Assembly: GCF_001205715.1 (NCBI RefSeq) | Contig: NZ_AQQZ01000004.1 | Location: 124,001 to 188,000 of the forward strand | Source: Pseudaestuariivita atlantica | Lineage (GTDB): Bacteria > Pseudomonadota > Alphaproteobacteria > Rhodobacterales > Rhodobacteraceae | DNA: 64,000 bases | Direction of reading: 5' to 3' | Shown: piece by piece, positions 26,328-35,057 of the stretch | Layout: each line of letters opens with the position of its first letter | How positions within the stretch are numbered: position 1 is the first letter of the stretch | The notes under the pieces: generated by a model | What the model was told of the DNA's origin: nothing | The model's input: only the letters and a program-made list of their open reading frames with translations | The model's database searches: none | Program-made: the position numbers and the translations under genes

Positions 26328-27641
26328 TTATCCCAGCTTGAGGTTGTCGATGCCGATCAGCAGGTCGTAGAGCCAGTAGAGGACAAGGATCCCCGCCAGC
26401 AACAGACCCGCAAGCGCGGCGGCGAGCGACCAGTTGAGCGATTTCGTCATGTGGAAGGCGATCAGGTTCGAGATCAGCTGGCCATCGGCGCCGCCCACGA
26501 GGGCGGGGGTGATGTAGTAGCCGACCGCGAGGATGAAGACGAGCAGCGCACCGGCGCCGATGCCGGGGATCGTCTGCGGGAAGTAGATGCGCCGGAACGC
26601 CGTCCACGAAGTCGCGCCCAGCGACCGCGCGGCGCGGACATAGGACGGGTTGATCGGCCGCATGACCGAGTAGAGCGGCAGCACCATGAAGGGCAGCAGG
26701 ATATGCGTCATCGCGATGATCGTGCCGATCTGGTTGTACATCATCTGGATGCGGTTCTCGTCCGCGAGCAGGCCTGTGCCCACCAGCGCGTCGTTCACCA
26801 CTCCCTGGCTTTGCAGCAGCACCATCCATGACGTCGTCCGCACCAGCAGCGACGTCCAGAAGGGCAGGAGGACGAGGATCATCAACAGGTTCGAGTAGCG
26901 CAGCGGCAGCGTCGCCAGCATGTGGGCGATCGGATAGCCGAGGACGAAGGTCAGGAAGGTGATGAGGATCGACAGCATCAGCGTGCGCATGAACAGCTTG
27001 ACGTAGAGCTTGCGTTTCTCGTCCACCGCCTCGACCGATCCGTCGACGGCGCGGGCCTTGTCGATGGCGGCGAGGTAGAAGTTCATCGTGTAGGCCGAGG
27101 AGGCGTTGCGCATCGCGGCCCAGACCGTGGGATCGGCCCATTCGTCATCGACGTCGAGCAGCGCCTCCTTGTAGGGCGCTTCCAGCTTCTTGGCCTTGCG
27201 CGCGGACTTGGTGAACAGCGACCGCGAGCCGGAGCGTTCGTAGTTGATCCGCGTGCCCGCGATGCCCGCCGCCTTGACCTCGCGCAGCACGACGAGGTCC
27301 TTGGCCAGCGCCTCGTAAGCCGCCTCTTCCGGTTCGGTCCCGCGCGGGTTCTCGTCGAACCAGTTGCGCAGGTTGACCATGATGGGCGTCGTTTCCTTGG
27401 TCGTCACGTCCGTCTTGTAGACGAAATCGGGGTTGTAGACCGACTGGTGCAACATCTGCCCGATGGGCACGACGAAGGTCAGCAGGACAAAGAACAGCAG
27501 CGGCGCGACAAGGTAGAACGCGCGGCGTTTGGAGCGCGCCTGCGCCGCGGCCAACGCGACCTTGAGCGGCTTGCCGTCGGCAGTTGTCAGCTTTTCCTGT
27601 GATCCGCGCATCTGCGCGACATCGGCGGTCATGTCGGCCAT
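26328..27641 (-). CDS. Polyamine-type ABC transporter permease (PotB-like) with large periplasmic insertion
   Basis: At 437 residues this is about 140 longer than PotB or PotH. The first helix (residues about 41-62) is followed by a hydrophilic segment to about residue 205, rich in Glu and Lys (ENPRGTEPEEAAYEALAKDL, later KSARKAKKLEAPYKEALLDV). After that come the remaining five helices and the EAA loop (YVRAARSLGATSWTAFRRIY). The insertion falls in the first periplasmic loop and may contact the binding protein. The start is the ATG of MADMTADVA with GGAGG 5-6 bases before it. It follows the binding-protein gene after a spacer of 90 bp with two hairpins. Confidence 0.9.
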   Translation of the reverse strand: MADMTADVAQMRGSQEKLTTADGKPLKVALAAAQARSKRRAFYLVAPLLFFVLLTFVVPIGQMLHQSVYNPDFVYKTDVTTKETTPIMVNLRNWFDENPRGTEPEEAAYEALAKDLVVLREVKAAGIAGTRINYERSGSRSLFTKSARKAKKLEAPYKEALLDVDDEWADPTVWAAMRNASSAYTMNFYLAAIDKARAVDGSVEAVDEKRKLYVKLFMRTLMLSILITFLTFVLGYPIAHMLATLPLRYSNLLMILVLLPFWTSLLVRTTSWMVLLQSQGVVNDALVGTGLLADENRIQMMYNQIGTIIAMTHILLPFMVLPLYSVMRPINPSYVRAARSLGATSWTAFRRIYFPQTIPGIGAGALLVFILAVGYYITPALVGGADGQLISNLIAFHMTKSLNWSLAAALAGLLLAGILVLYWLYDLLIGIDNLKLG

Positions 27642-27670
27642 GTGGGCCTCCGGATGGCGTCCTTGGCGAT

Positions 27671-27723
27671 GGAGCGACACGCGCTCCACGGCGAAGGAGG
27701 GGCAGGCCGCACGGGCCTGCCCC
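27671..27723 (-). promoter_or_regulatory. Double hairpin between binding-protein and permease genes
   Basis: Immediately after the binding-protein stop, GGGGCAGGCC (27699-27708) pairs with GGCCTGCCCC (27714-27723) around a 5-base loop. Next to it GGAGCG (27671-27676) pairs with CGCTCC (27682-27687), and this stem can extend imperfectly outward through TCCTT/AAGGA arms. Such structures protect upstream mRNA and lower downstream expression, which would give more binding protein than permease. Confidence 0.65.
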
Positions 27724-27731
27724 AACCGGGA

Positions 27732-28805
27732 TTATTGCGAGAGCCAGGCGTTGAAGCGCTCGTTCAGCTCGGCGTCGTTGTCGACCCAGAACTCGAAGTT
27801 GTTCACGAGGGCGTTCTCGAGGTTGGCCGCTGCCGTGGGCATGTGCGGAGCCATCTCGGTCTTGCCGTCGTTGAAGAGGCCCACCAGAGCACCGGACGAC
27901 TTACGCGCGGGACCGTAGGAGATCCACGACGCCTGGTCGGCCAGGCGCTGCGTGTCGGTCGAGAAGGCGATGAACTTCAGCGCTTCTTCCTTGTTCGGCG
28001 CGCCTTTCGGGATCACGAACAGGTCGAAGTCGAGGATCTGACCGTCCCAGACCACTTCGAGCGGCTGGCCTTCGGCCACGGCGGCGTTGAAGATACGGCC
28101 GTTATACGCGGTCGACATGACGACTTCGCCGTCTGCCAGCAGTTGCGGCGGCTGTGCGCCGGCTTCCCACCAGACGATGTCGCCCTTGATCGAATCAAGC
28201 TTGGCGAATGCACGGTCGACGCCTTCGTCGGTTTCCAGAAGGTCATAGACTTCGCCCGCGGGCACGCCATCGGCCATCAGGGCCATTTCCAGCGTTGCCT
28301 TGGCCGACTTGCGCAGGCCGCGCTTGCCGGGGAATTTCGCGGTGTCGAAGAAATCACCGATGGTAGTCGGCGTGCCGTCGACGTTGGCGGTGTTGTAGGC
28401 ATAGACGGTCGACCACACGATGTTGGCCACCGCGCAATCCTGCAGCGCGCCTTCGATGAAGTCGTCCTCGGCCGAGGTGCCGTCGGGCGCGTCGGGCAGG
28501 ATCGACAGGTCGATCTCTTCCAGAAGGCCTTCGTCACACAGACGCACGGCGTCCGAGAATTCCACGTCGGCCACGTCCACGGTCACGTTGCCCGCTTCGA
28601 CCTGCGCCTTGATCGGGGTCGCCGGGTTGTCGCTGTCGACCGAGTTCACGGCGATGCCGAATTCCGCGGTGAACGGCTTGTGATAGGCTTCAACCTGCGA
28701 CTTCGTGTAGGCGCCGCCCCACGACATAACGGTCACTTCCTGTGCCGCTGCGCCGAAGGCAACACCGCCAAGCGCGGTCGCCAGCAATGCAGTCTTGAGT
28801 TTCAT
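27732..28805 (-). CDS. Polyamine-type ABC transporter substrate-binding protein (PotD-like)
   Basis: A 357-residue periplasmic protein with a Sec signal peptide (MKLKTALLATALGGVAFGAAA, cleaved near residue 21). The mature start EVTVMSWGGAYTKSQVEAYH and later VDVADVEFSD and AYNGRIFNAA segments match spermidine/putrescine-binding proteins of the extracellular solute-binding family 1. The start ATG is preceded by GGGAGAAG; upstream open residues are rejected. Its gene is bracketed by hairpins on both sides, fitting high expression relative to the membrane subunits. The ligand is probably a polyamine or related cation. Confidence 0.92.
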   Translation of the reverse strand: MKLKTALLATALGGVAFGAAAQEVTVMSWGGAYTKSQVEAYHKPFTAEFGIAVNSVDSDNPATPIKAQVEAGNVTVDVADVEFSDAVRLCDEGLLEEIDLSILPDAPDGTSAEDDFIEGALQDCAVANIVWSTVYAYNTANVDGTPTTIGDFFDTAKFPGKRGLRKSAKATLEMALMADGVPAGEVYDLLETDEGVDRAFAKLDSIKGDIVWWEAGAQPPQLLADGEVVMSTAYNGRIFNAAVAEGQPLEVVWDGQILDFDLFVIPKGAPNKEEALKFIAFSTDTQRLADQASWISYGPARKSSGALVGLFNDGKTEMAPHMPTAAANLENALVNNFEFWVDNDAELNERFNAWLSQ

Positions 28806-28873
28806 TGTCTTCTCCCTTTGCAGCCCTTGGAACGTCTGACCGGGTCTGGGCTGCATGGCCCCGGTCGTGAACG

Positions 28874-28902
28874 GCGCGCGGGGAAGTGGACCCCGCCCGC
28901 GC
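28874..28902 (-). promoter_or_regulatory. Hairpin between ATPase and binding-protein genes
   Basis: GCGCGCGGGG (28874-28883) can pair with CCCCGC and CGCGC (28891-28902) around an AAGTGGA loop with one bulged base. A second loose pair, GCAGCCC/GGGCTGC (28820-28826 and 28848-28854), lies nearer the binding-protein start. Together they occupy most of the 105 bp gap and may adjust expression between the two genes. Confidence 0.45.
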
Positions 28903-28910
28903 AAGTGAAC

Positions 28911-30002
28911 TCAGGCCGCGTCGAGCGCGCGGCAATCCTCGGCCAGCCAGCCGATCTGGATCTTCTGACCCGGCTCCATGCGGGTCTGTCCGGGCGCGTT
29001 GCGGGTCTTGACGATGAAATCGTCGTTGCCCGCGACGGACAGGCGCGTGCGGAAGATATCACCCATGTAGATGAATTCCTGCACCTCGGCCTCCAGCGTG
29101 TGCGCACCCTCGGGCAGCCGCGCCGTGTTCATCTCCACCCGTTCGGGACGGATCGACACGCGCGTGCGCTCGCCGGGATTGTGCACGTTGACCGGCTTGG
29201 CGTCGATGATCCGGCCATCGTGCAGCTCGACCTCGGCGATGCCGCCGCTGATCGCCTTCACGCGGCCTTCCAACGTGTTGTTCTCGCCGATAAACTGGGC
29301 GACGAAGCTGTTTTCCGGCTCTTCGTACAGCTGGTCGGGCGGGGCGAGTTGCTGGATCACGCCATCGTTGAACACCGCGACGCGGTCGGACATCGTCAAC
29401 GCCTCGGTCTGGTCGTGGGTCACGTAGACGGTGGTGATCCCCAGGTCATGCGCAAGGCGCGTGATCTCGAACTGCATCTGTTCGCGCAACTGCTTGTCGA
29501 GCGCACCCAGCGGTTCGTCCATCAGGACAAGCTCGGGCTCGAATACCAGCGCGCGCGCCAGTGCGATCCGCTGCTGCTGGCCACCTGACAGCTGCGCCGG
29601 GCGGCGATTGCCGAACGCGCCCATCTGCACCATGTCGAGCGCGCGGCGCACCTTGTCCTCGCGCACGGACTTTTCCATGCCGCGCACTTCCAGCGGAAAG
29701 GCGAGGTTCTCGTTCACCGTCATGTGCGGGAACAGGGCGTAGTTCTGGAACACCATGCCGATGCCGCGCTTGTGCGGCGGGATGTTGTTGATCTCCTGCC
29801 CGTCGAGGCGGATTTCACCATGCGTCGCGGTCTCGAACCCGGCGAGCATCATGAGGCAGGTCGTCTTGCCGGAACCGGACGGCCCCAGCATCGTCAGGAA
29901 CTCGCCCTTGGGCATCGTCAGGTTCAGGTCTTTGACGACAAGCACTTCGCCGTCATAGCTTTTCTGCACGCGATCGAATTCGACGAAAGCGGTGTCGGTC
30001 AA
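28911..30002 (-). CDS. Polyamine-type ABC transporter ATP-binding protein (PotA-like), TTG start
   Basis: The 363-residue ATPase has Walker A GPSGSGKTT, the signature LSGGQQQR, Walker B VLMDEPLGALD and the switch His in YVTHDQTEAL. A C-terminal TOBE regulatory domain follows residue 250. It energises import through the two permeases downstream. The only reasonable start is TTG, supported by AGGGGAGA about 6 bases upstream; there is no ATG at this N-terminus. It heads its operon, with a promoter at 30048-30076. The non-ATG start may limit ATPase production relative to the binding protein. Confidence 0.94.
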   Translation of the reverse strand: MTDTAFVEFDRVQKSYDGEVLVVKDLNLTMPKGEFLTMLGPSGSGKTTCLMMLAGFETATHGEIRLDGQEINNIPPHKRGIGMVFQNYALFPHMTVNENLAFPLEVRGMEKSVREDKVRRALDMVQMGAFGNRRPAQLSGGQQQRIALARALVFEPELVLMDEPLGALDKQLREQMQFEITRLAHDLGITTVYVTHDQTEALTMSDRVAVFNDGVIQQLAPPDQLYEEPENSFVAQFIGENNTLEGRVKAISGGIAEVELHDGRIIDAKPVNVHNPGERTRVSIRPERVEMNTARLPEGAHTLEAEVQEFIYMGDIFRTRLSVAGNDDFIVKTRNAPGQTRMEPGQKIQIGWLAEDCRALDAA

Positions 30003-30047
30003 GTGGTTCTCCCCTGTTCGCGTGGTCTGCGCGCCTCGCTGCAGGGG

Positions 30048-30076
30048 AATAGAACGCCTGTTGACCCGAATGGCAA
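30048..30076 (-). promoter_or_regulatory. Predicted promoter of the first polyamine-type ABC operon
   Basis: Read on the minus strand, TTGCCA (30076-30071) is followed after 17 bases by TCTATT (30053-30048), with the ATPase start about 46 bp further on. No other sigma70-like pair in the 142 bp gap is as good. Confidence 0.5.
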
Positions 30077-30144
30077 GTTTTCATCCGCGCTTTGGGCAGA
30101 TTGCCCGCGCATTGTTGGATTTCAGGGCGAACGCCTGCCCACGG

Positions 30145-32076
30145 CTACTCGCGGTAAAGTCGAGCCTCCCCTGCGCGGCCCACCCGATCCAGCAGATCGG
30201 CCAGCGCCGCGCGATTCCCTTTTGCCCGCGGTTCGATGCGGAGAGAGGCGAAATAGGCCTCGATCGCCGCACCTTCATTGCCCACCGTCCGCTCGATCAG
30301 GCCCAGCATCGCCCACGCCCGCCAGTTCGTCGGCTCTTGCGCCAGAACCTGGTTGAGGATGGTACGCGCGTCACCCAGTTGCTGCTCTTGCCGCAGAATC
30401 GAGGCGAGGTTCATCAAGGGCGTGGTCATCTCGGGATGCGTCCGGGCCAGATCGGCCAGCATCCGCTTGCCCTCCGCCTTGCGCCCCGCCGCATAGCGGA
30501 CCAGCCCCACATTGGCGATCACGTCGGGCACGTCGGGCGCGCGGGCCAGCACCTCGTCGGCGATGGCCGCCGCGTCGCGATACCGCTTCTGCTTCACCAG
30601 CGACTTCAACGCCAGCAACCACGGTTCATAGGCGGTCGTCTTCTCTGACCGGATCAGGTTGGCCAGCGTGGTGGCTGCGCCGGTCTGGCGCGCGCCGTCA
30701 TAGGTCAGGATCGAACTCAGGATGTATTGCATCCGCGTGTTCTGCTCCATGCCGGGCAGCGCATCATGCAGATCGACGTTGACGACCTGCGGCGCGTGTT
30801 TCGGCAGCCGCGCGACCAGCGCCTCCAGCGGGCCGGGATCGCGGGTGACCAGATGATCGGTCATCGTCACCTCGATCACGTCCTCGGTCCGGCGTTCGGG
30901 CATGTGGCAGGTGGTGCAATCCGCGTCCGCCGCGACGGCGGGATGCGGCTCCGCGCTCGCCATCACCGGCAAGCCCTCGGTATCCGTTTCGTGACAACTC
31001 AGGCACTTGGTCCGGTAATACTCCGCGCGATCCTCCACCGCGATCTTGCGGTGCGGGTTGTGGCAGGTGGTGCACCCCAACTCGCCTTCACTTTCGATGA
31101 AGCACGCCGACTGTTCCAGCCGGTAGGGATGGTGGTTGATGTCGAACCGGTCGGCCTTCTCCCGGTCGCCATCCTGAAAATCCATGTTGAGGAAGTGATC
31201 GGTCAGCGTATCGCCGGGGCGGAAGCTGTAAAAGCCCTGCCCGTGCCGCACCTGTCCCTGGATCGTCACACCGGGTTGCAGGTGGCAGGCATAACAGACG
31301 TCCCGCGCCCGGTCGCGCGGCAGGTCGGCGGGATCGACAATGGCGGCGATCGTCTCGGCGATCGGGGCCTTGTCGACCAGCGCCAGCCGCACGTGATCGG
31401 CCCCCGGCCCGTGACACCGCTGGCACCCCAGCCCCTCGGGCAGAGCGGTCGGGAAGACGTTTGGATACCCGGCCCGGTCCGCGGTCTCGGGCACCTCGGC
31501 ATAGGCGTTGTGACAGGTCATACAGTTGCGCTGCACCGGACGGGCAAGGCCCGCGTGGTTGGCATCCTCGAACCCCGGCGGCATCGCCCATGTCCCGCTT
31601 TGACTGTACCACGCCAGCGGCAGCTGCAGGAGCTTCCCGCTCGGTTCCTGGATCAGGTAGACCCGACTGTGATTACCCGATCCCATGACCCAGTCGACGG
31701 GTGCGTCGAACCGGTCAAGCTCGGTCCCGTCCGCCGCCTCCCGCCAGCGCGAGAACAGGTAGGTCCCGTCCTGCCAGCGCATCGTGTACCGATGCCCCGT
31801 GGCCTCGTGCACGAACGGGATCGCTTCAAGGTCCTCGATCACCCGCGACCGGCGCGGTTTGTGAAAGGCGCGGGCCATCCCGACCTCGGCATAACTCGCC
31901 GCGATCCCCTCGTGACACAATTCACAGGTCTCATCGGGCACGTATCCCGCGGCCGCACCTGTCGTGACGTGGATATCCTCCGCCGCCAGCTTGGCACGGC
32001 TTTCGTCAAAGGCATCGGCGCTGGCCGCGCCCGCAAGGCTCAAACCCAGAAGAAATCCCGTCAGACGTCCGATCAT
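30145..32076 (-). CDS. Seven-haem cytochrome c fused to a TPR domain
   Basis: A 643-residue exported protein. A signal peptide (hydrophobic segment LTGFLLGLSLAGAASA) is followed by seven CxxCH haem sites: CELCH, CMTCH, CQRCH, CYACH, CTTCH, CLSCH, CTTCH. These span roughly residues 50-400 and resemble the cytochrome c-554/multihaem group. From about residue 440 to the end come TPR-type helical repeats (for example ALKSLVKQKRYRDAAAIADE and WRAWAMLGLIERTVGNEGAA). Electron transfer is therefore combined with a protein-docking domain in the periplasm. The gene follows the class III aminotransferase by 67 bp on the same strand, so it may be co-transcribed. The redox partner is unknown. Confidence 0.9.
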   Translation of the reverse strand: MIGRLTGFLLGLSLAGAASADAFDESRAKLAAEDIHVTTGAAAGYVPDETCELCHEGIAASYAEVGMARAFHKPRRSRVIEDLEAIPFVHEATGHRYTMRWQDGTYLFSRWREAADGTELDRFDAPVDWVMGSGNHSRVYLIQEPSGKLLQLPLAWYSQSGTWAMPPGFEDANHAGLARPVQRNCMTCHNAYAEVPETADRAGYPNVFPTALPEGLGCQRCHGPGADHVRLALVDKAPIAETIAAIVDPADLPRDRARDVCYACHLQPGVTIQGQVRHGQGFYSFRPGDTLTDHFLNMDFQDGDREKADRFDINHHPYRLEQSACFIESEGELGCTTCHNPHRKIAVEDRAEYYRTKCLSCHETDTEGLPVMASAEPHPAVAADADCTTCHMPERRTEDVIEVTMTDHLVTRDPGPLEALVARLPKHAPQVVNVDLHDALPGMEQNTRMQYILSSILTYDGARQTGAATTLANLIRSEKTTAYEPWLLALKSLVKQKRYRDAAAIADEVLARAPDVPDVIANVGLVRYAAGRKAEGKRMLADLARTHPEMTTPLMNLASILRQEQQLGDARTILNQVLAQEPTNWRAWAMLGLIERTVGNEGAAIEAYFASLRIEPRAKGNRAALADLLDRVGRAGEARLYRE

Positions 32077-32143
32077 GCCCGCGCCCCCGTCATGCCGCAA
32101 CCTTAGCGGCGTGCGCGCGCCTCGGGCAATCGCGATTATCGCG

Positions 32144-33526
32144 TCACAGCATTCCGCGCCGCGACAGTTCCGCCTGTCCGTCATCCAGCGCCATGGTCGC
32201 CCGCGCGATCAGCAGGTCGATCTCGTCCCGGCTGATGATCAGCGGCGGAGAGATGATCATCCGGTCGCCCACCGCCCGCATCACGAGGCCATTGGCGAAA
32301 CAGGCCTCCCGCACCGCCATTCCAGCCTCGCCCACCTTGGCAAAAGGCGCGCGCGCTGCCTTGTCGGGGGTCAGCGCCAGCGATCCCATCATCCCGCAGA
32401 TGCGCGCCTCACCGACCAGCGGGTGCTCGGCCAATGTCGCCCAGCGCTCGGCAAGATAGGGCGCGGTGTCGGTCCCCACCCGCTCGACAATGCCTTCCTC
32501 GTCGAGGATGCGCAGGTTCTCCAGCGCCACGGCCGAAGCGACGGGGTGTCCGGAATAGGTGTAGCCGTGGTTGAACTCGGTCCGCGACAGACCTTCGGCC
32601 ACGCGGTCGCTGACGATCGATCCGCCGATCGGCTGGTAGCCCGATGACAGGCCCTTGGCGATGGTCATGATGTCGGGTTGCAGGTCGAGCGTCTGGCTGC
32701 CGAACCAGTTGCCGGTGCGCCCGAAGCCGCAGATCACCTCGTCCGCGATGAACAGGATGTCACGCTCGGCCAGGATGCGCTTCACCTCGGGCCAGTAGCT
32801 GTCGGGCGGGACAATCACGCCCCCCGCGCCCTGGATCGGTTCGGCGATGAAGGCGGCGACCTTGTCCTCGCCGATCTCGTCGATCTTTTCGGCCAGCTGC
32901 CGCGCCCTTGCGATCCCGAACTCCTCGGGGCTCATGTCGCCGCCCTCGGCCCACCAATGGGGCTGGTCGATATGCACGATCCCCGGAATGGGCATCGCCC
33001 CCTGTTCGTGCATGTAGGTCATCCCGCCCAGCGAGGCCGACCCCATCGACGACCCGTGATAGGCGTTCTTGCGCGAGATGATGACCTGCTTCTCGGGCTT
33101 GCCCTGCGCCGCCCAGTAGGTGCGGACAAGGCGGATATTGGTGTCGTTCGCCTCGGACCCGCCGGCGGCGAAGAAGACGTGGTTCAGATCGCCGGGCGCC
33201 AGTTCCGCCAGCCGTTCGGCCAGCGCGATGGCGGGCACGTGGGTCGTCTGGAAAAAGGTGTTGTAATAGGGCAGTTCGCGCATCTGCGCGGCGGCGACCT
33301 CGGCCAGTTCGTGGCGGCCATAGCCAAGGTTCACGCACCACAGCCCCGCCATCGCATCAAGGTAGCGGTTGCCGTCGCTGTCCGTCAGCCACACGCCCGA
33401 CGCGCTTTTGATCACCCGCGCGCCCTTGGCCGCCAGCTCGGCATTGGCCGTGAAGGGATGCATGTGATGCGCGGCGTCCAGCGCCTGCAATTCCGCCGTG
33501 GGCAGGTGGTTGGTGATCTTGTTCAT
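32144..33526 (-). CDS. Class III PLP aminotransferase, probably polyamine/omega-amino acid:pyruvate
   Basis: The 460-residue fold-type I enzyme has [18 protein letters not shown], the PLP Asp in [14 protein letters not shown], and Lys291 in [10 protein letters not shown]. The N-terminal HHMHPFT and the [11 protein letters not shown] segment are typical of the SpuC/omega-amino acid-pyruvate group, which deaminates putrescine, spermidine or related amines. GGAGG precedes the ATG. It lies between two polyamine-type transporters, supporting an amine substrate. A predicted promoter overlaps the divergent gap with the M20 hydrolase gene. Exact amine donor is undetermined. Confidence 0.92.
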   Translation of the reverse strand: MNKITNHLPTAELQALDAAHHMHPFTANAELAAKGARVIKSASGVWLTDSDGNRYLDAMAGLWCVNLGYGRHELAEVAAAQMRELPYYNTFFQTTHVPAIALAERLAELAPGDLNHVFFAAGGSEANDTNIRLVRTYWAAQGKPEKQVIISRKNAYHGSSMGSASLGGMTYMHEQGAMPIPGIVHIDQPHWWAEGGDMSPEEFGIARARQLAEKIDEIGEDKVAAFIAEPIQGAGGVIVPPDSYWPEVKRILAERDILFIADEVICGFGRTGNWFGSQTLDLQPDIMTIAKGLSSGYQPIGGSIVSDRVAEGLSRTEFNHGYTYSGHPVASAVALENLRILDEEGIVERVGTDTAPYLAERWATLAEHPLVGEARICGMMGSLALTPDKAARAPFAKVGEAGMAVREACFANGLVMRAVGDRMIISPPLIISRDEIDLLIARATMALDDGQAELSRRGML

Positions 33527-33545
33527 GGTGCCTCCAGTCGCGCCG

Positions 33546-33574
33546 ATATGAGAGCCGCCCCGCCCCGCCGTCAA
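33546..33574 (-). promoter_or_regulatory. Candidate promoter of the aminotransferase gene
   Basis: On the minus strand TTGACG (33574-33569) is followed after 17 bases by TCATAT (33551-33546), about 20 bp before the aminotransferase ATG. The -35 is good and the -10 weak. The leader would be very short, so the assignment is tentative. Confidence 0.35.
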
Positions 33575-33627
33575 GAGAGCATGGCGGCGCGCTTGATCTT
33601 GGCCTCGCCGCGCGCCACGCTGCGGAC

Positions 33628-34908
33628 ATGACCGCCGCGACCTTCGCCCGCATAGACGCCGCCCGCGACGACCTGATCGCGCTGACGCAGGACCTGATCC
33701 GCATCCCCACGCTGAACCCGCCGGGTCACGCGTATCTCGAGATCTGCGAATACCTCGACCACCGACTGCGCGGCGCCGGGTTCGAAACCCGCATGATCCG
33801 CGCCACCGGCACGCCGGGAGACAGCGACCGCTACCCCCGCTGGAACATCGTCGCCCGGCGCGAAGGCGCGCGCGGCGGGCCTTGCGTGCATTTCAACTCC
33901 CATCACGACGTCGTCGCCGTCGGCGAAGGCTGGACCCACGATCCCTTCACCGCCCCCCTGATCGACGGACGCATCTATGGCCGGGGCGCATGCGACATGA
34001 AGGGCGGGCTGGCCGCGTCGATCATCGCGGCCGAAGCCTTCATCGCCGCCTGCCCCGACTGGCAGGGCGCGGTCGAGATCAGCGCAACGGCAGACGAGGA
34101 ATCCGGGGGCTATGGCGGCGTCGCCTACCTCGCCGAACAGGGCCATTACGCCCATGTCGATCACGTCATCATCCCCGAGCCCCTGCACAAGGACCGCATC
34201 TGCCTGGGCCACAGGGGCGGCTGGTGGGCCGAGATCGAGACCAAGGGAGAGATCGCACACGGCTCCATGCCCTTCCTCGGCGATTGCGCCGTGCGCCACA
34301 TGGGCGCGGTGCTGGCCGAGTTCGAGGACAAGCTCTTTCCCGCCATGGCCCGGCGCCGCACCGACATGCCCGTGGTGCCCGAAGGCGCGCGGTCATCAAC
34401 CATGAACATCAACGCCATCCACGGCGGCCAGCCCGAACAGGATGCCGATTTCACCGGATTGCCCGCCCACAACGTCCCCGACCGCTGCCGCATCCAGATC
34501 GACCGCCGCTACCTGGCCGAGGAAAGCTATGACAGTGTCAGGGGCGAAGTGGAGGCGCTTCTGGACGGGCTGAAAACAAGCCGCCCGAAATTCGACTACA
34601 CGCTGGACGAGATCAACCACGTCGCCCCGTCGATGACCGACCGGGATGCACCCGTGGTGACGACGGTGCACAAGGCGATTGAAGAGGTGCTGGGCCGTGC
34701 GCCCGACTACGTGGCCTCACCCGGCACCTATGATCAGAAGCACATCGACCGGATCGGCAAGCTGCAGAACTGCATCGCTTACGGCCCCGGCGTTCTGGAA
34801 CTGGCGCACAAGCCCGATGAATGGGTCGGCGTCGACGACATGATCGACAGCGCCAAGGTCATGGCCCACGCCCTGCACCAGCTTCTCGGCCCGCCCGCGT
34901 CCGACTGA
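33628..34908 (+). CDS. M20 family amidohydrolase (ArgE/DapE-like)
   Basis: A 426-residue zinc-dependent hydrolase that cleaves N-acyl amino acids or amides. Motifs are HFNSHHDVV with metal His, [10 protein letters not shown] with bridging Asp, and ADEESGG with catalytic Glu pair. A dimerisation domain lies in the middle ([13 protein letters not shown]). The later [10 protein letters not shown] provides the final metal ligand. It is divergent from the aminotransferase gene and followed 149 bp later by the PotF-like gene. In this setting it may hydrolyse a gamma-glutamyl- or acetyl-polyamine product; acetylornithine or succinyl-DAP are alternatives. No strong ribosome site precedes its ATG. Confidence 0.88.
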   Translation: MTAATFARIDAARDDLIALTQDLIRIPTLNPPGHAYLEICEYLDHRLRGAGFETRMIRATGTPGDSDRYPRWNIVARREGARGGPCVHFNSHHDVVAVGEGWTHDPFTAPLIDGRIYGRGACDMKGGLAASIIAAEAFIAACPDWQGAVEISATADEESGGYGGVAYLAEQGHYAHVDHVIIPEPLHKDRICLGHRGGWWAEIETKGEIAHGSMPFLGDCAVRHMGAVLAEFEDKLFPAMARRRTDMPVVPEGARSSTMNINAIHGGQPEQDADFTGLPAHNVPDRCRIQIDRRYLAEESYDSVRGEVEALLDGLKTSRPKFDYTLDEINHVAPSMTDRDAPVVTTVHKAIEEVLGRAPDYVASPGTYDQKHIDRIGKLQNCIAYGPGVLELAHKPDEWVGVDDMIDSAKVMAHALHQLLGPPASD

Positions 34909-34977
34909 TGCGCATCCCGCGGTGCACGTATTTCGAACCATCCACGGCACCATTGCGGACCTCGCCACCGCTTCCCA

Positions 34978-35006
34978 TTGCGAAGCGCCTGCTACTTTGA
35001 TGTTAT
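34978..35006 (+). promoter_or_regulatory. Predicted promoter of the PotFGHI-type operon
   Basis: TTGCGA (34978-34983) and TGTTAT (35001-35006) are separated by exactly 17 bases, about 50 bp before the binding-protein start, in the least GC-rich part of this gap. Confidence 0.5.
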
Positions 35007-35057
35007 CAGGCAGGATTCGGGCCGGCACAACGCGCCCGGCGACAAGGGGAGACTTAC

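Noticed and set aside
26328-27641. A frameshift or fusion explaining the long permease
   Set aside because: The frame is continuous, codon composition is even, and helices flank the insertion as expected for a real loop.
27642-29588. A 648-codon plus-strand frame opposite the first ABC operon
   Set aside because: Entirely antisense to the binding protein and ATPase, with low-complexity Arg/Gly/His composition.
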